From Aquabacterium sp. (GTDB lineage Bacteria > Pseudomonadota > Gammaproteobacteria > Burkholderiales > Burkholderiaceae_C), in the NCBI RefSeq assembly GCF_029946005.1, contig NZ_JAQSDR010000009.1:62001-126000 (forward strand): a stretch of DNA of 64,000 nucleotides, written 5' to 3'. The notes below the pieces were generated by a model. That model ran no database searches, was not told the DNA's origin, and saw only the letters and a list, made by a program, of their open reading frames with translations. Positions 39,292 to 48,125 of this stretch are shown here, piece after piece. The translations under genes were made by a program, and so were the position numbers. The first letter of the stretch is position 1; each line of letters begins with the position of its first letter.

Positions 39292-39879
39292 ATGTCCCTG
39301 TCCCATGCCTTGATGACCTCCCTGCTTGAAAAGTCCTCGTCGGGCTACGACCTGGCCCGGCGCTTCGACAAGTCGATCGGATTTTTCTGGCACGCCACCC
39401 ACCAGCAGATCTACCGTGAGCTGGCCCGCATGGAAAAGGCGGGCTGGATCGCTTCTGAAGCGGCCCCCGGTGGTGGCAAAACCCGCAAGCGCATTTACCG
39501 CGTACTGAGCGATGGTGAGCAGGAGTTGCAGCGTTGGGCGCGCGAGCCTGCCGCGCCCATGGACATGCGGGACGAGTTGATGGTGCGCTTGCGCGCCGAT
39601 GCCGTGGTGGGCCCCTTGGGGCTGGACATCGAACTGGAGCGCAGGCTGGCTTTGCACCAGGCCAAGCTGCAGGCCTACCGCGCCATTGAGCAGCGTGACT
39701 TTGGGGCGGACAAGCAGCCGCTGGCGCGCGAGGCTCAGATCCAACACATGATCCTGAAGACCGGGATCATGTACGAAGAAAGCTGGATCACCTGGTCGCG
39801 TGAGGCGATCGCGGTGTTACGCCAAAGCGGGCCGGTTGGCGGTGCCACGGGCCATGCGCAGGCCGACCAAGCTGGCTGA
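39292..39879 (+). CDS. PadR-family transcriptional regulator
   Basis: 195 residues. The winged-helix domain reads SHALMTSLLEKSSSGYDLARRFDKSIGFFWHATHQQIYRELARMEKAGWI, the characteristic PadR N-terminus. A C-terminal helical dimerisation region follows (RRLALHQAKLQAYRAIEQRDFG), as in subfamily 1 members such as AphA/PadR. PadR proteins respond to phenolic acids or other ligands. The 3' end overlaps the convergent MFS gene by 63 bp. Confidence 0.9.
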   Translation: MSLSHALMTSLLEKSSSGYDLARRFDKSIGFFWHATHQQIYRELARMEKAGWIASEAAPGGGKTRKRIYRVLSDGEQELQRWAREPAAPMDMRDELMVRLRADAVVGPLGLDIELERRLALHQAKLQAYRAIEQRDFGADKQPLAREAQIQHMILKTGIMYEESWITWSREAIAVLRQSGPVGGATGHAQADQAG

Positions 39880-41067
39880 GGCGATGCCCAACACCAGCAC
39901 GAACGACGCCCCATAGAAGATGCCGCTGGGGTGCCCGTGGTCTAGCATGGCGCCGAAGATGGGCGCGGCCACGGCAAAGCCCAAATCCAGCCCCGAGTAA
40001 ACGGTGCCGTAGACGCGGCCTGTGGCGCCGGGAGGCGATGCGCGCTTGATGAGCATGTCCCGGGAGGGCCCGGCCAGGCCGGTGCCAAAGCCCGCCAATG
40101 CCGCCACGCCAGCCGCGAGGTAGGGCGGCAGCCAGCCAGTCGCGGTTAAAAGCAGCAGCAGGGCGGCCATGGTCATGGCGGCGGCGATGGTGCGCTCAAG
40201 CCGTTCGACCCTGGCGACCAGGAAACCACCCAGCACCATGCCCACCGCTCCGCACAGCATGTAGCCGGTGACCACGAAGGCGGTGGTCGACACCGGCAGG
40301 CCATACATGCTGCCCAGGGCCGGGCTGGCGAAACTTTGGATGGCGCTGAGCGCGGCCGTGGTCCAGAAAAAGAAGGAGAAGCACAGCCACACCGAGGGCA
40401 GCTTCAAAAAGGCCATCGGGTGCTCGCTGGCGACCTGTTGCCCCGAAGTGGCCGCGTGTTCATGGCCCCAACTGCCTTGGCGGTCGTCGATGGCATCGCG
40501 GTTGAGCAGCAGCAGCGCCAGCACGGCCAGGCCGATCAAGGCGGTGCCCAGGTAGGCGGCCCGCCAGTCGCCCGCCCAGGTGCTGATGCCGATCAAAAAC
40601 ACGGGCGCCAAAGCCCAGCCAAAATTGCCCGAAATACCGTGGATGGAGAAGGCGTGGCCCAGGCGAGGCGCTGACACACGCTTGTTGAGGATGGTGAAGT
40701 CGGCGGGGTGGAAGGGCGCATTGCCCAGGCCGGCCAGGGCCGAGGCCAGCATCAGGCCGTGATAACTGTGCGCGGCAGCGGCGGCGAGCGAAGCTGCCAC
40801 AAAGCAAGCCATCGCCGCCAACAGCACGGGGCGGGCACCCACGCGGTCCACCAGAAAACCCGCCAGCGCTTGGCCCACGCCCGAGATGACAAAAAACAGG
40901 GTGACCAACAAGCCCAGCTGGGAGTAGTTCAAGCCGAAGTCACGGATGAACAGCGGGAACAGCGGCGGCAGCAGCATGTGGTGGAAATGCGAGGTGCCAT
41001 GGGCCAGACCGATGAGGCCGATGGTCCGGAAATCCTGGGTGGGTTGGAGGGTGGTCGCGCTGCTCAT
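39817..41067 (-). CDS. MFS transporter, fosmidomycin-resistance-like
   Basis: 416 residues with 12 likely spans. The start HGTSHFHHMLLPPLFPLFIRDFGLNYSQLGLLVTLFFVISGVGQALAGFLVDRVGARPVLL (in pieces) is close to Fsr-type exporters (opening with histidine-rich GTSHFHHM, then the motif A-like DRVGARP). A later GISGNFGWALAPVF segment also fits. The ATG at 41067 is chosen; the open frame reaches 43083 only because the opposite-strand ada genes leave a long shadow. It is divergent from plsC, 81 bp away. Confidence 0.88.
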   Translation of the reverse strand: MSSATTLQPTQDFRTIGLIGLAHGTSHFHHMLLPPLFPLFIRDFGLNYSQLGLLVTLFFVISGVGQALAGFLVDRVGARPVLLAAMACFVAASLAAAAAHSYHGLMLASALAGLGNAPFHPADFTILNKRVSAPRLGHAFSIHGISGNFGWALAPVFLIGISTWAGDWRAAYLGTALIGLAVLALLLLNRDAIDDRQGSWGHEHAATSGQQVASEHPMAFLKLPSVWLCFSFFFWTTAALSAIQSFASPALGSMYGLPVSTTAFVVTGYMLCGAVGMVLGGFLVARVERLERTIAAAMTMAALLLLLTATGWLPPYLAAGVAALAGFGTGLAGPSRDMLIKRASPPGATGRVYGTVYSGLDLGFAVAAPIFGAMLDHGHPSGIFYGASFVLVLGIASASLVGLRMARGTANRPALA

Positions 41068-41148
41068 GCGCAATTTTACGGGTGGGAACAAAACCGGTGC
41101 TCGCGCGGGGCCGCGTACACTTTGCGCCACTACTTGATGGGCGACCTG

Positions 41149-41919
41149 ATGCTTTATTCCGTGCGAATGCTTTTGATGTTTGTGCACTTTTTGGTGTCGG
41201 GCGTTCTGGGCATGCTGATCGGCGTATGCAGGCCATTCAACCCAGACAACAGCCGCTTGTGCGCGCGCATTTATTCGGTGCCTGCCTTGCGCATCCTGGG
41301 CCTGAAGCTGGAGATGGATGCCCAAGGTTTGATGCAGCATCAACGCTCGTGCGTGATCGTGGCCAACCACCAGTCCAACTACGACCTGTTTGTGCTGGGC
41401 AGCCTGGTGCCCGAGCGCACCGTGACCATCGGCAAAAAGAGCCTGAAGTGGGTGCCGCTGTTTGGCCAGATCTACTGGCTCGCGGGCAATGTGCTGATCA
41501 ACCGCGCCAATGCGGAGCAGGCCAAACAGGCCATGCTGATGACCACCGAGACCTTGCAGCACAAGGACACCTCGATCTGGGTGTTTGCCGAGGGCACGCG
41601 CAACCTGGGCAAGGGTTTGCTGCCCTTCAAGAAGGGGGCGTTTCAAATGGCCATCAATGCGGGTGTGCCGATCATTCCCCTGTGCGCCAGCAACTACAAA
41701 AACCACATGCACCTGAACCGCTGGCACAGTGGCACGGTGAAGGTTCGTTCGCTGCCCGCCATCCCGACCGCAGGGCTGAGCCTGGATGACATGCCCGCGC
41801 TGATCGAGCGGTGCCGTGCCCAAATGCAAGAATGCATCCAGGGCATGGACCGCGAGATCGCGGCGGCTGATGATGATGCGAATTTGAAAGCAAGAGGCGG
41901 AGTGCGCGGGCAGCATTGA
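41149..41919 (+). CDS. plsC: 1-acyl-sn-glycerol-3-phosphate acyltransferase
   Basis: Makes phosphatidic acid from lysophosphatidic acid in the inner membrane. 256 residues. An N-terminal membrane helix (SVRMLLMFVHFLVSGVLGMLIG) is followed by the catalytic NHQSNYD (HX4D), the substrate motif FAEGTRNLGKGLLPFKKGAF, and PIIPLCAS. Starts MLYSVR, like E. coli PlsC; an ATG at 41137 is also in frame. 42 bp upstream of ada. Confidence 0.93.
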   Translation: MLYSVRMLLMFVHFLVSGVLGMLIGVCRPFNPDNSRLCARIYSVPALRILGLKLEMDAQGLMQHQRSCVIVANHQSNYDLFVLGSLVPERTVTIGKKSLKWVPLFGQIYWLAGNVLINRANAEQAKQAMLMTTETLQHKDTSIWVFAEGTRNLGKGLLPFKKGAFQMAINAGVPIIPLCASNYKNHMHLNRWHSGTVKVRSLPAIPTAGLSLDDMPALIERCRAQMQECIQGMDREIAAADDDANLKARGGVRGQH

Positions 41920-41961
41920 GCGCGAATACTGAGGCCTTCTGATCAACGATGGGGTGTTGTC

Positions 41962-43005
41962 ATGGAGGATGAAGCGCGTTGGGCCGCCGTGTTGGCCAAA
42001 GACAAGCGACTGGATGGCGAGTTCGTTTTCGCGGTGAAGACCACCGGCATCTATTGCCGACCTTCCTGCCCGGCCAGGCCCGCCAAACGACAGAACGTTG
42101 AATTTTTTGACACCACGGTCAAGGCCGCCAGCGCGGGCTACCGGGCCTGCAAACGTTGCAAGCCCGATGGGATGTCGCAAGAGCATGCGCGCCACGAGCT
42201 GGTGCTGCAGGCTTGCCAGGCCATGGCGCAAAGTGAGTCCGGGTTGTCGCTGGACGACCTGGCCACCGAGGTGGGCCTGAGCCCCCACCATTTCCACCGC
42301 ATTTTCAAAGCGGCCACCGGGCTGACGCCCAAGCAGTACCAACAGGCGGTGCAGGCCAAGCGGGTGAGCTCGGCTTTGAAGGACGCGCCATCCGTGACCG
42401 AGGCCCTGTATGACGCGGGCTTCAGTTCCTCCGGCCGTTTTTACGAGGGCGCCGGTGCAAACCTGGGCATGTCGCCGAGCAGCTTTCGGCAAGGCGGGGC
42501 GAACGAGCACATCCGGCACACGATTGAGCCTTGCTCTCTGGGGATGATGTTGGTGGCAGCCACCCCGCGTGGGGTTTGCGCGATCGAATTTGGCGACACC
42601 GAGCAAGCCCTGCTGGAGCGCTTGGAGTCGCGCTTTCCGAAAGCGACGCTGCAGGCTGGCGACGGGCTTTTCAAACAGTGGGTGACTCAGATCCTGAGCT
42701 ACCTGGCCCACCCCGCGGGTTCGCTGGACTTGCCTCTGGATGTGCAGGGCACGGTGTTCCAGCGGCGCGTGTGGCAGGCGCTGCAAAGCATCCCTTGTGG
42801 GCAGACCGTGAGTTACACCGAGCTGGCGCAACGCCTGGGGCAGCCGACGGCGGTTCGGGCCGTGGCCTCGGCCTGCGCCAACAACCAGATCGCGGTGGCC
42901 ATTCCCTGCCACCGCGTGGTTCGCACGGGTGGCGCGCTGGCAGGCTACCGCTGGGGCCTGGCACGCAAGGCTGAACTGTTGCGCCGTGAAGGTGGTGAGT
43001 CTTGA
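41962..43005 (+). CDS. ada: Ada: methylphosphotriester/O6-methylguanine methyltransferase and regulator
   Basis: Direct-reversal repair protein and activator of the adaptive response. 347 residues. The N-terminal zinc domain has Cys32, Cys36, Cys63 and Cys66 (TTGIYCRPSC, RACKRC), one of which accepts methyl from phosphotriesters. An AraC-type helix-turn-helix region follows (about 85-175). The C-terminal O6-alkylguanine transferase domain has acceptor Cys316 in AIPCHRVVR. All domains are intact, so it should act like E. coli Ada. First of a chain with a 2OG oxygenase and alkA. Confidence 0.96.
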   Translation: MEDEARWAAVLAKDKRLDGEFVFAVKTTGIYCRPSCPARPAKRQNVEFFDTTVKAASAGYRACKRCKPDGMSQEHARHELVLQACQAMAQSESGLSLDDLATEVGLSPHHFHRIFKAATGLTPKQYQQAVQAKRVSSALKDAPSVTEALYDAGFSSSGRFYEGAGANLGMSPSSFRQGGANEHIRHTIEPCSLGMMLVAATPRGVCAIEFGDTEQALLERLESRFPKATLQAGDGLFKQWVTQILSYLAHPAGSLDLPLDVQGTVFQRRVWQALQSIPCGQTVSYTELAQRLGQPTAVRAVASACANNQIAVAIPCHRVVRTGGALAGYRWGLARKAELLRREGGES

Positions 43006-43715
43006 ACGCGGCACTGCAAGCGCGCGTGGCGGCGCTGGATTGGGAGCAAATCCACCTTGCGCTCGACCAACGCGGCTTCGCACGGACCGGGCCCTTGCTG
43101 GGTGCCGAGGAGTGCGCCGCTTTGGCTGGCTGCTATGACGATGAGGCCTTGTTCCGCAGCCGTGTGCTCATGGGCCGCCACGGTTTTGGGCAAGGCGAAT
43201 ACAAGTACTTTGATTACCCCTTGCCTGAGGTGATCGCCACATTGCGTGAAGCCTTGTATCCACTGCTGGTGCATGTGGCCAACCACTGGAACGAGTTGAT
43301 GGGCATCACAACGCGTTACCCCAAGGACCTGGCATCCATGCTGGCACGTTGCCATGAGGCCGGCCAGACGCGGCCCACGCCCTTGATCCTGAAATACGAG
43401 GTGGGCGACTACAACTGCTTGCACCAGGATCTGTATGGCGAGCATGTGTTCCCCCTGCAAGTGGCTTTCTTGCTGTCGCGGCCCGGCCTTGACTTTGAGG
43501 GCGGCGAATTCGTGCTGGTGGAGCAGCGGCCACGCATGCAAAGCCGACCTCATGTGGTGCCCCTGGGGCAGGGCGAGGGCGTCATCTTTGCGGTGCATCA
43601 TCGGCCGGTGCAGGGCACGCGCGGCAGCTATCGCGTCAACCTGCGGCATGGGGTGAGCGAGCTGACCATGGGCCAGCGCTTCACCACTGGGGTGATTTTT
43701 CATGATGCCACTTGA
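43002..43715 (+). CDS. 2-oxoglutarate/Fe(II) oxygenase of the ada operon
   Basis: 237 residues. Its start overlaps the ada stop (TTGA), so it uses TTG. The double-stranded beta-helix holds an HxD motif (NCLHQDLYGEHVFPLQVAFLL), a distal His in FAVHHRPVQGTRGSYRVNLRHGVS and an Arg of the cosubstrate site. It resembles the uncharacterised COG3826-type oxygenases often found beside ada/alkA in Proteobacteria. It is not AlkB, which is present separately at 44581-45216. Being locked between ada and alkA, it is probably a further alkylation-repair or damage-response dioxygenase; no substrate is known to me. Confidence 0.87.
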   Translation: MNAALQARVAALDWEQIHLALDQRGFARTGPLLGAEECAALAGCYDDEALFRSRVLMGRHGFGQGEYKYFDYPLPEVIATLREALYPLLVHVANHWNELMGITTRYPKDLASMLARCHEAGQTRPTPLILKYEVGDYNCLHQDLYGEHVFPLQVAFLLSRPGLDFEGGEFVLVEQRPRMQSRPHVVPLGQGEGVIFAVHHRPVQGTRGSYRVNLRHGVSELTMGQRFTTGVIFHDAT

Positions 43716-44604
43716 GTGCGTGATTCCATTGCCGGCCAACTATCGGCAGGCTGATGTGCTGGCTTTTCATGGGCGTGATGCGCAGTCCTCGGCGGAATCT
43801 GTACAGGGGGCACACCTTAGCAAAGGCATCGTGCTGCGGGGCTTTCCTGTCGTGGTCGAGCTCAAGCTGTCACCCGCTGAGGCGTGGTGCAGTTTGTCTG
43901 TCGATGGGCCCGTGGGCAGCGCATCGGTGTTGGAGCTTGAAGACCTGGCCAGGCGGCTGCTGGGCCTTCGCATGGATGTAGATGCTTTCGAGGCCCTGCA
44001 TGTCGCTCATCCGGAGTTGGGCGCGTTGGTGCTGGCCCAAAGCGGCTTGCGGGTGCCCATGGCCGCCACGCCTTTTGAAGCCTTGATCTGGGCGGTGACG
44101 GGCCAGCAGATCAACGTGGGCGTGGCCTCGCAGTTGCGCCGCAGGCTGATTCTGTTGGGTGGGCGGCAACACTCCAGCGGCTTGTGGTGCCACCCTGATG
44201 CGCAGGGCGTGGCGCAACTCCATGCGGATCAACTGCGCGAGGCCCGGTTCTCTGTGGCCAAGACCCAGACCATCCTGACCATCAGTCGGCTGGCCAGCGA
44301 GGGCCGCTTGCCTCTGGATGACTGGATGGCCGTGCCACTGGCGGTGCCCGCCATGGAGGCCGCGCTTTTGGCCATCAAGGGAGTGGGGCCCTGGACCGTC
44401 AACTACACCTTGCTGCGGGGCTTTGGGCACGCGGATGGATCGCTTCACGGCGATGTGGCCGTGCGCAATGCCTTGCAGCGCCTGCTGGGCCAGGCCGACA
44501 AGGTGAGCGCCGCGCAGACCGAGGCCTGGCTCAAGCAGTTCGCGCCCTGGCGCTCGCTCGTGGCGGCGCACCTGTGGGGCTCACTTCGCTTTTCGGAAGG
44601 TTAG
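43702..44604 (+). CDS. alkA: DNA-3-methyladenine glycosylase II
   Basis: Removes alkylated bases such as 3-methyladenine from DNA. 300 residues: an N-terminal TBP-like domain (VIPLPANYRQADVLAFHGRDAQS), then the helix-hairpin-helix fold with FEALIWAVTGQQINVGVASQLRRRL and the hairpin IKGVGPWTVNYTLLRGFG. The catalytic Asp is in LHGDVAVRNAL. Overlaps the oxygenase gene by 14 bp. Convergent with alkB, overlapping it by 24 bp. Confidence 0.92.
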   Translation: MMPLECVIPLPANYRQADVLAFHGRDAQSSAESVQGAHLSKGIVLRGFPVVVELKLSPAEAWCSLSVDGPVGSASVLELEDLARRLLGLRMDVDAFEALHVAHPELGALVLAQSGLRVPMAATPFEALIWAVTGQQINVGVASQLRRRLILLGGRQHSSGLWCHPDAQGVAQLHADQLREARFSVAKTQTILTISRLASEGRLPLDDWMAVPLAVPAMEAALLAIKGVGPWTVNYTLLRGFGHADGSLHGDVAVRNALQRLLGQADKVSAAQTEAWLKQFAPWRSLVAAHLWGSLRFSEG

Positions 44605-45216
44605 ATTGTGGCGAGTGTCCGGCCCGCCTGCCGTGGGTTTGAGCGCCTTGACGCCATGAAAGCGCAGGCGCGATGGGCCGCCCCACACCAGCACGTCGCC
44701 GTCATGAAGCGGCAATGAGCGCAAGGACTCGGAGCGCTTGAGACCGCCCAGCTGGAAGGTTGCTGTCGCACCGATGGAGACCGAGACTATGGGTTGCCCC
44801 AGGTCGCGCTCGTCCCGGTCCTGGTGAACGCCCAACGCGGCACCGCGGGCATAGCGGTTGATGAGGCAGGCGTCGGGCTCGAAATCGTCAAACCCTGCCG
44901 CTGCCGCCGCGGCTTGGGCCAAGGCCATGAAGCTGGGGGGCATGCTCGGCCAGGGGCGCTGGGTCAGCGGGTCGGTGTGGCTGTATTGGTAGCCTGAGCT
45001 TGAAGATGTCCAGCCCCAGGGGCCGCAGTTGCTCATGGCGACCGACATGTGCTTGCCGCCGCCCACCTGCATGTGCCTGAACATCGCCTCGGTCGCGATC
45101 AACTCGATCTGCGCCAGCAGTGGCGCAGTGTCAATGAAGGCCGACAGCATGAAGAAGCCTTCGGCCAGTTCCACGCAGGTCTGGTCGGTGTCAAACAGAG
45201 GCGCTTGCGGGTCCAT
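44581..45216 (-). CDS. alkB: AlkB oxidative DNA/RNA demethylase
   Basis: Reverses 1-methyladenine and 3-methylcytosine by oxidation. 211 residues, with iron ligands at His131, Asp133 (LGVHQDRDE) and His187 (LRFHGVK), and the 2-oxoglutarate Arg in RHNLTFRK, the same spacing as E. coli AlkB. The nucleotide-lid region (GGGKHMSVAMSNCGPWGW) is also present. The gene is not in the ada operon but faces it tail to tail. An AAGCGCG-like sequence upstream (about 45238-45245, minus strand) resembles an Ada box only loosely. Confidence 0.95.
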   Translation of the reverse strand: MDPQAPLFDTDQTCVELAEGFFMLSAFIDTAPLLAQIELIATEAMFRHMQVGGGKHMSVAMSNCGPWGWTSSSSGYQYSHTDPLTQRPWPSMPPSFMALAQAAAAAAGFDDFEPDACLINRYARGAALGVHQDRDERDLGQPIVSVSIGATATFQLGGLKRSESLRSLPLHDGDVLVWGGPSRLRFHGVKALKPTAGGPDTRHNLTFRKAK

Positions 45217-45268
45217 CCAAAGATGCTATCAAGTTTACGCGCTTGAGTTGCACCTTGACGAAGAGTGC

Positions 45269-45535
45269 TTACTGAAAGCCGTCCAGCGGCATGCTTTCCG
45301 TGCGCCGTTCCTTGCGCTTTTCCCATTCGTCGCGAACGCTGGGCGACATCGCTTTCGGGGCGTCATCTTGAGGACGGTAGCGCCACAAGGTGGTCAGCAC
45401 TGAAGCCGCCAGCAGCAAGATGGCGCTGACCATGCTTGGTCCGCTGAAACCAAAGATGGGAATCAGGGCTGCGCCGACCAGGGCGTAGACAAAGGGCAGC
45501 AGTTTGTAAAGCGAGTCGGGGATCCACATATGCAT
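45269..45535 (-). CDS. Small membrane protein, unknown
   Basis: 88 residues with two close membrane spans (LLPFVYALVGAALIPIFGF and SMVSAILLLAASVLTTLWRY), then a charged cytoplasmic tail (DEWEKRKERRTES). I do not recognise a family. The ATG at 45535 is preferred over a GTG at 45541. It lies upstream of alkB on the same strand (52-bp gap) and may or may not be co-transcribed. The charge distribution and normal codon use make it likely real. Confidence 0.6.
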   Translation of the reverse strand: MHMWIPDSLYKLLPFVYALVGAALIPIFGFSGPSMVSAILLLAASVLTTLWRYRPQDDAPKAMSPSVRDEWEKRKERRTESMPLDGFQ

Positions 45536-45664
45536 TGCCACGATTGGCTCATTGGTAACAATATGTTCATGTTGTCAGAAGTCATTGGACATCGGTGATG
45601 CGGAACCCCCTCATGCACGTGGGCGGGGCGAACTTCCGGAGCATTAACGTGGGTATGTCACGCT

Positions 45665-46123
45665 TCAAGTGGGGTTCAAACGGTCGCGCAAGTGGCTCAG
45701 GGTGGTGCGCAAGGACACCAACTCTTGGCTCTTCATGTCCAGTTGGCAGCCGACAGCCAGGGGAATGCCCTGAGCCTGTTCTTTCAACGTCTGGCCTGTT
45801 GCGGTGAGCGTGATGCGCACCCGGCGCTCGTCTTCCTGATCGCGCTGGCGTTTGACCAGGCCCGCGGCCTCCAGCCGCTTGAGCAGGGGGGTGAGGGTGC
45901 CCGAATCCAGCTGCAATCGCTTGCCCAGGTCATTGACGGTGAGGTCTGCGTGCTCCCACAGCACCATCATCACCAAGTACTGGGGGTAGGTCAGGCCCAG
46001 GGGCGCCAGCAGCGGCTTGTAAAGCTTGGTCATCGCCAGCGATGCCGAGTACAAGGCAAAGCAAAGCTGGCGATCCAGGCTCAGCAGGTCGTCCGGTGGG
46101 CTGGTGGGGGATGCATCAGGCAT
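45665..46123 (-). CDS. ohrR: OhrR, MarR-family organic-peroxide sensor
   Basis: 152-residue winged-helix repressor inactivated by organic hydroperoxides. The N-terminal [43 protein letters not shown] (in pieces) has the sensing Cys of LCFALY and the Tyr residues that hydrogen-bond it. The DNA-binding helices [30 protein letters not shown] and the wing [12 protein letters not shown] are typical. A second Cys (VGCQLDM) near residue 125 suggests the two-Cys type. Unusually, it is about 21 kb from ohr. It lies 22 bp downstream of the ABC-F gene on the same strand, and no operator-like palindrome was seen before it. Confidence 0.93.
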   Translation of the reverse strand: MPDASPTSPPDDLLSLDRQLCFALYSASLAMTKLYKPLLAPLGLTYPQYLVMMVLWEHADLTVNDLGKRLQLDSGTLTPLLKRLEAAGLVKRQRDQEDERRVRITLTATGQTLKEQAQGIPLAVGCQLDMKSQELVSLRTTLSHLRDRLNPT

Positions 46124-46145
46124 GACGCGATGTTAGCGGCCCAGC

Positions 46146-48125
46146 TTAAGCCGCGTCGGGATTGAGCTTTTCGATGGATTCGCTCAGTTCGATCCAGCGG
46201 TGCTCCAGGGCCTCGACTTGGTCGCTGACGATCTTGAGGCGCTTGCCTTGATCGACGCGGGCCGTGGCCGACAGCTTGGCATCACCCAGTGCCGTGGAGA
46301 GGTCATCGCGCTCGGTGGTCAGGGTGGCCATTTGCTGTTCAACCTTTTTGAGGTCGTTCTTCAGGGGCTTGGCTTGTTCGAGCAGCTTTTGGCGGCTCAG
46401 TTGTGCGGCCTTGCGCTCGTCGCCTGCGGACTCCTTGACCTGAGGCTTGGCTTGCTGCTCCTTGGCGGCCTTTTTGCCCTGGTCGCGCGCCTTCTTGGCG
46501 GCTTGGGCCACCTGCTTGCTTTGGTCTTGCAACCACTTTTGGTAGTCGTCCAAGTCGCCATCGAAAGGCTGGACCCCGCCATGGGTGACCAGCCAGAATT
46601 CGTCGCACACTTCGCGCAGCAGGGCGCGGTCGTGGCTGACCAGCATGACGGTGCCTTCAAAGCCGTTGAGCGCCATGCTCAAGGCCTCGCGGGTTGTCAA
46701 GTCCAGGTGGTTGGTGGGTTCATCAAGCAGCAGGAGGTTGGGGCGTTGCCACACAACCAGGGCCAGCACCAGGCGGGCTTTCTCGCCGCCGCTCATCAGG
46801 CCAACGGCCTGGTTGACCATGTCGCCGGTGAAGCGGAAGCTGCCCAGGAAGTCGCGCAGTTCTTGTTCGCGGCCAGCGGGGCCCAGGGTGCGGGCAAGGC
46901 GCACCATGTGCTCCAGCGGGCCTTCGTCCAGGCGCAGCACGTCCAGCTCTTGCTGGGCGAAGTAGCCGATGCTCAGGCCCTTGCCTTCGGTGATGGTGCC
47001 CGAGATGGGGGGCTGCATGTGGGCCAGCGTCTTGACCAGCGTGGACTTGCCTTGGCCGTTGGCACCCAGGATGCCGATGCGCTGGCCGGGCATGACCGAG
47101 CGGTTGATGTCATGCACGATGACCGTGTCTTTGCCTTCTTCCGATCGGTAGCCGCAGACCAGGTCGGACAAAGCCAGCATGGGGTTGGGCAGGCTTTGCG
47201 GCTCGCGGAACTCGAAGTCAAAATCGGCGGCGCCCAGCACGGGGGCGATCTTCTCCATGCGTTCCAGCGCCTTGACGCGGCTTTGTGCCTGCTTGGCTTT
47301 GGAGGCTTTGGCCTTGAAGCGCGCGATGAACTTGCTCAAATGCGCGATGCGGTCCTGCTGCTTAGAGAACGCGGCGGACTGCTGGTTCATGCGTTCAGCG
47401 CGCATGAATTCAAAGGCCGTGTAGCCGCCGGTGTAGCGGGTGAGTTTGGCCTCGTCCAGGTGCAGGGTGACCTTGGTGATGGCGTCAAGAAATTCGCGGT
47501 CGTGGCTGATGACAATCATCGTGCCTTCGTAGCGCTGCAGCCAGGCCTCCAGCCAGACCAGGGCGTCCAAGTCCAAGTGATTGGTGGGTTCGTCAAGCAG
47601 CAGCAGTTGCGAGGGGCACATCAGTGCGCGGGCCAACTGCAGGCGCATGCGCCAACCGCCGGAGAAGCTGTTGACCGGGGCTTCGAGCTGTTCAACCGCG
47701 AAACCCAGGCCCAGCAGGAGGGCTTGGGCGCGGGCGGGGGCGTCGAAGGCGCCGCATTCGGCCAGCATGGCGTGTGCTTCGCCGATGGCATTGCCGTCTT
47801 CCGATTGCTCGGCGAAGTCCAGCGCGGCACGGGCTTCCATGAGGCGGGCGTCGCCCTGCAGCACGTATTCGGTGGCGGGGTCTTCGGTTTCGGGCATGTT
47901 CTGGGCCACTTCGGCCAGACCACCGGGCCTGAGCCAGGCCGCGGGGATGTCGACATCCCCGGCGTCGGGCTGAAGGCGTCCGGCCAGCAATGAAAACAAG
48001 GAGGACTTGCCGGCGCCGTTGCGGCCGATGAGGCCCACTTTCTCGCCAGGGTGCAAGGTGGCATTGGCCTGCTGTAAAACGACTTTGGTGCCACGCAGCA
48101 GGGTAATGTTCTTGATGACGATCAT
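46146..48125 (-). CDS. ABC-F family ATPase (YheS-like)
   Basis: 659 residues with two ABC domains and no membrane part. Domain 1: Walker A GRNGAGKSS, signature FSGGWRMRLQLARAL, Walker B LLLLDEPTNHLD. The linker is the basic ABC-F arm (RIAHLSKFIARFKAKASKAKQAQSRVKALERM). Domain 2: GANGQGKST, LMSGGEKARLVLALV, LLLLDEPTNHLD. The C-terminal coiled coil is Lys/Gln-rich (from about 560). ABC-F proteins act on ribosomes; YheS-like is judged from overall layout. The start at 48125 gives MIVIKNITLLRG. ohrR follows in the same direction. Confidence 0.93.
   Translation of the reverse strand: MIVIKNITLLRGTKVVLQQANATLHPGEKVGLIGRNGAGKSSLFSLLAGRLQPDAGDVDIPAAWLRPGGLAEVAQNMPETEDPATEYVLQGDARLMEARAALDFAEQSEDGNAIGEAHAMLAECGAFDAPARAQALLLGLGFAVEQLEAPVNSFSGGWRMRLQLARALMCPSQLLLLDEPTNHLDLDALVWLEAWLQRYEGTMIVISHDREFLDAITKVTLHLDEAKLTRYTGGYTAFEFMRAERMNQQSAAFSKQQDRIAHLSKFIARFKAKASKAKQAQSRVKALERMEKIAPVLGAADFDFEFREPQSLPNPMLALSDLVCGYRSEEGKDTVIVHDINRSVMPGQRIGILGANGQGKSTLVKTLAHMQPPISGTITEGKGLSIGYFAQQELDVLRLDEGPLEHMVRLARTLGPAGREQELRDFLGSFRFTGDMVNQAVGLMSGGEKARLVLALVVWQRPNLLLLDEPTNHLDLTTREALSMALNGFEGTVMLVSHDRALLREVCDEFWLVTHGGVQPFDGDLDDYQKWLQDQSKQVAQAAKKARDQGKKAAKEQQAKPQVKESAGDERKAAQLSRQKLLEQAKPLKNDLKKVEQQMATLTTERDDLSTALGDAKLSATARVDQGKRLKIVSDQVEALEHRWIELSESIEKLNPDAA

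Noticed and set aside
41068..43083. Long N-terminal extension of the MFS frame (to 1,088 residues)
   Set aside because: Lies antisense to plsC and ada, has no membrane pattern, and the MFS protein has a normal start at 41067.
46200..47993. 597-residue plus-strand frame
   Set aside because: Antisense of the ABC-F gene, with repetitive Gly/Gln/Ala composition and no motif.
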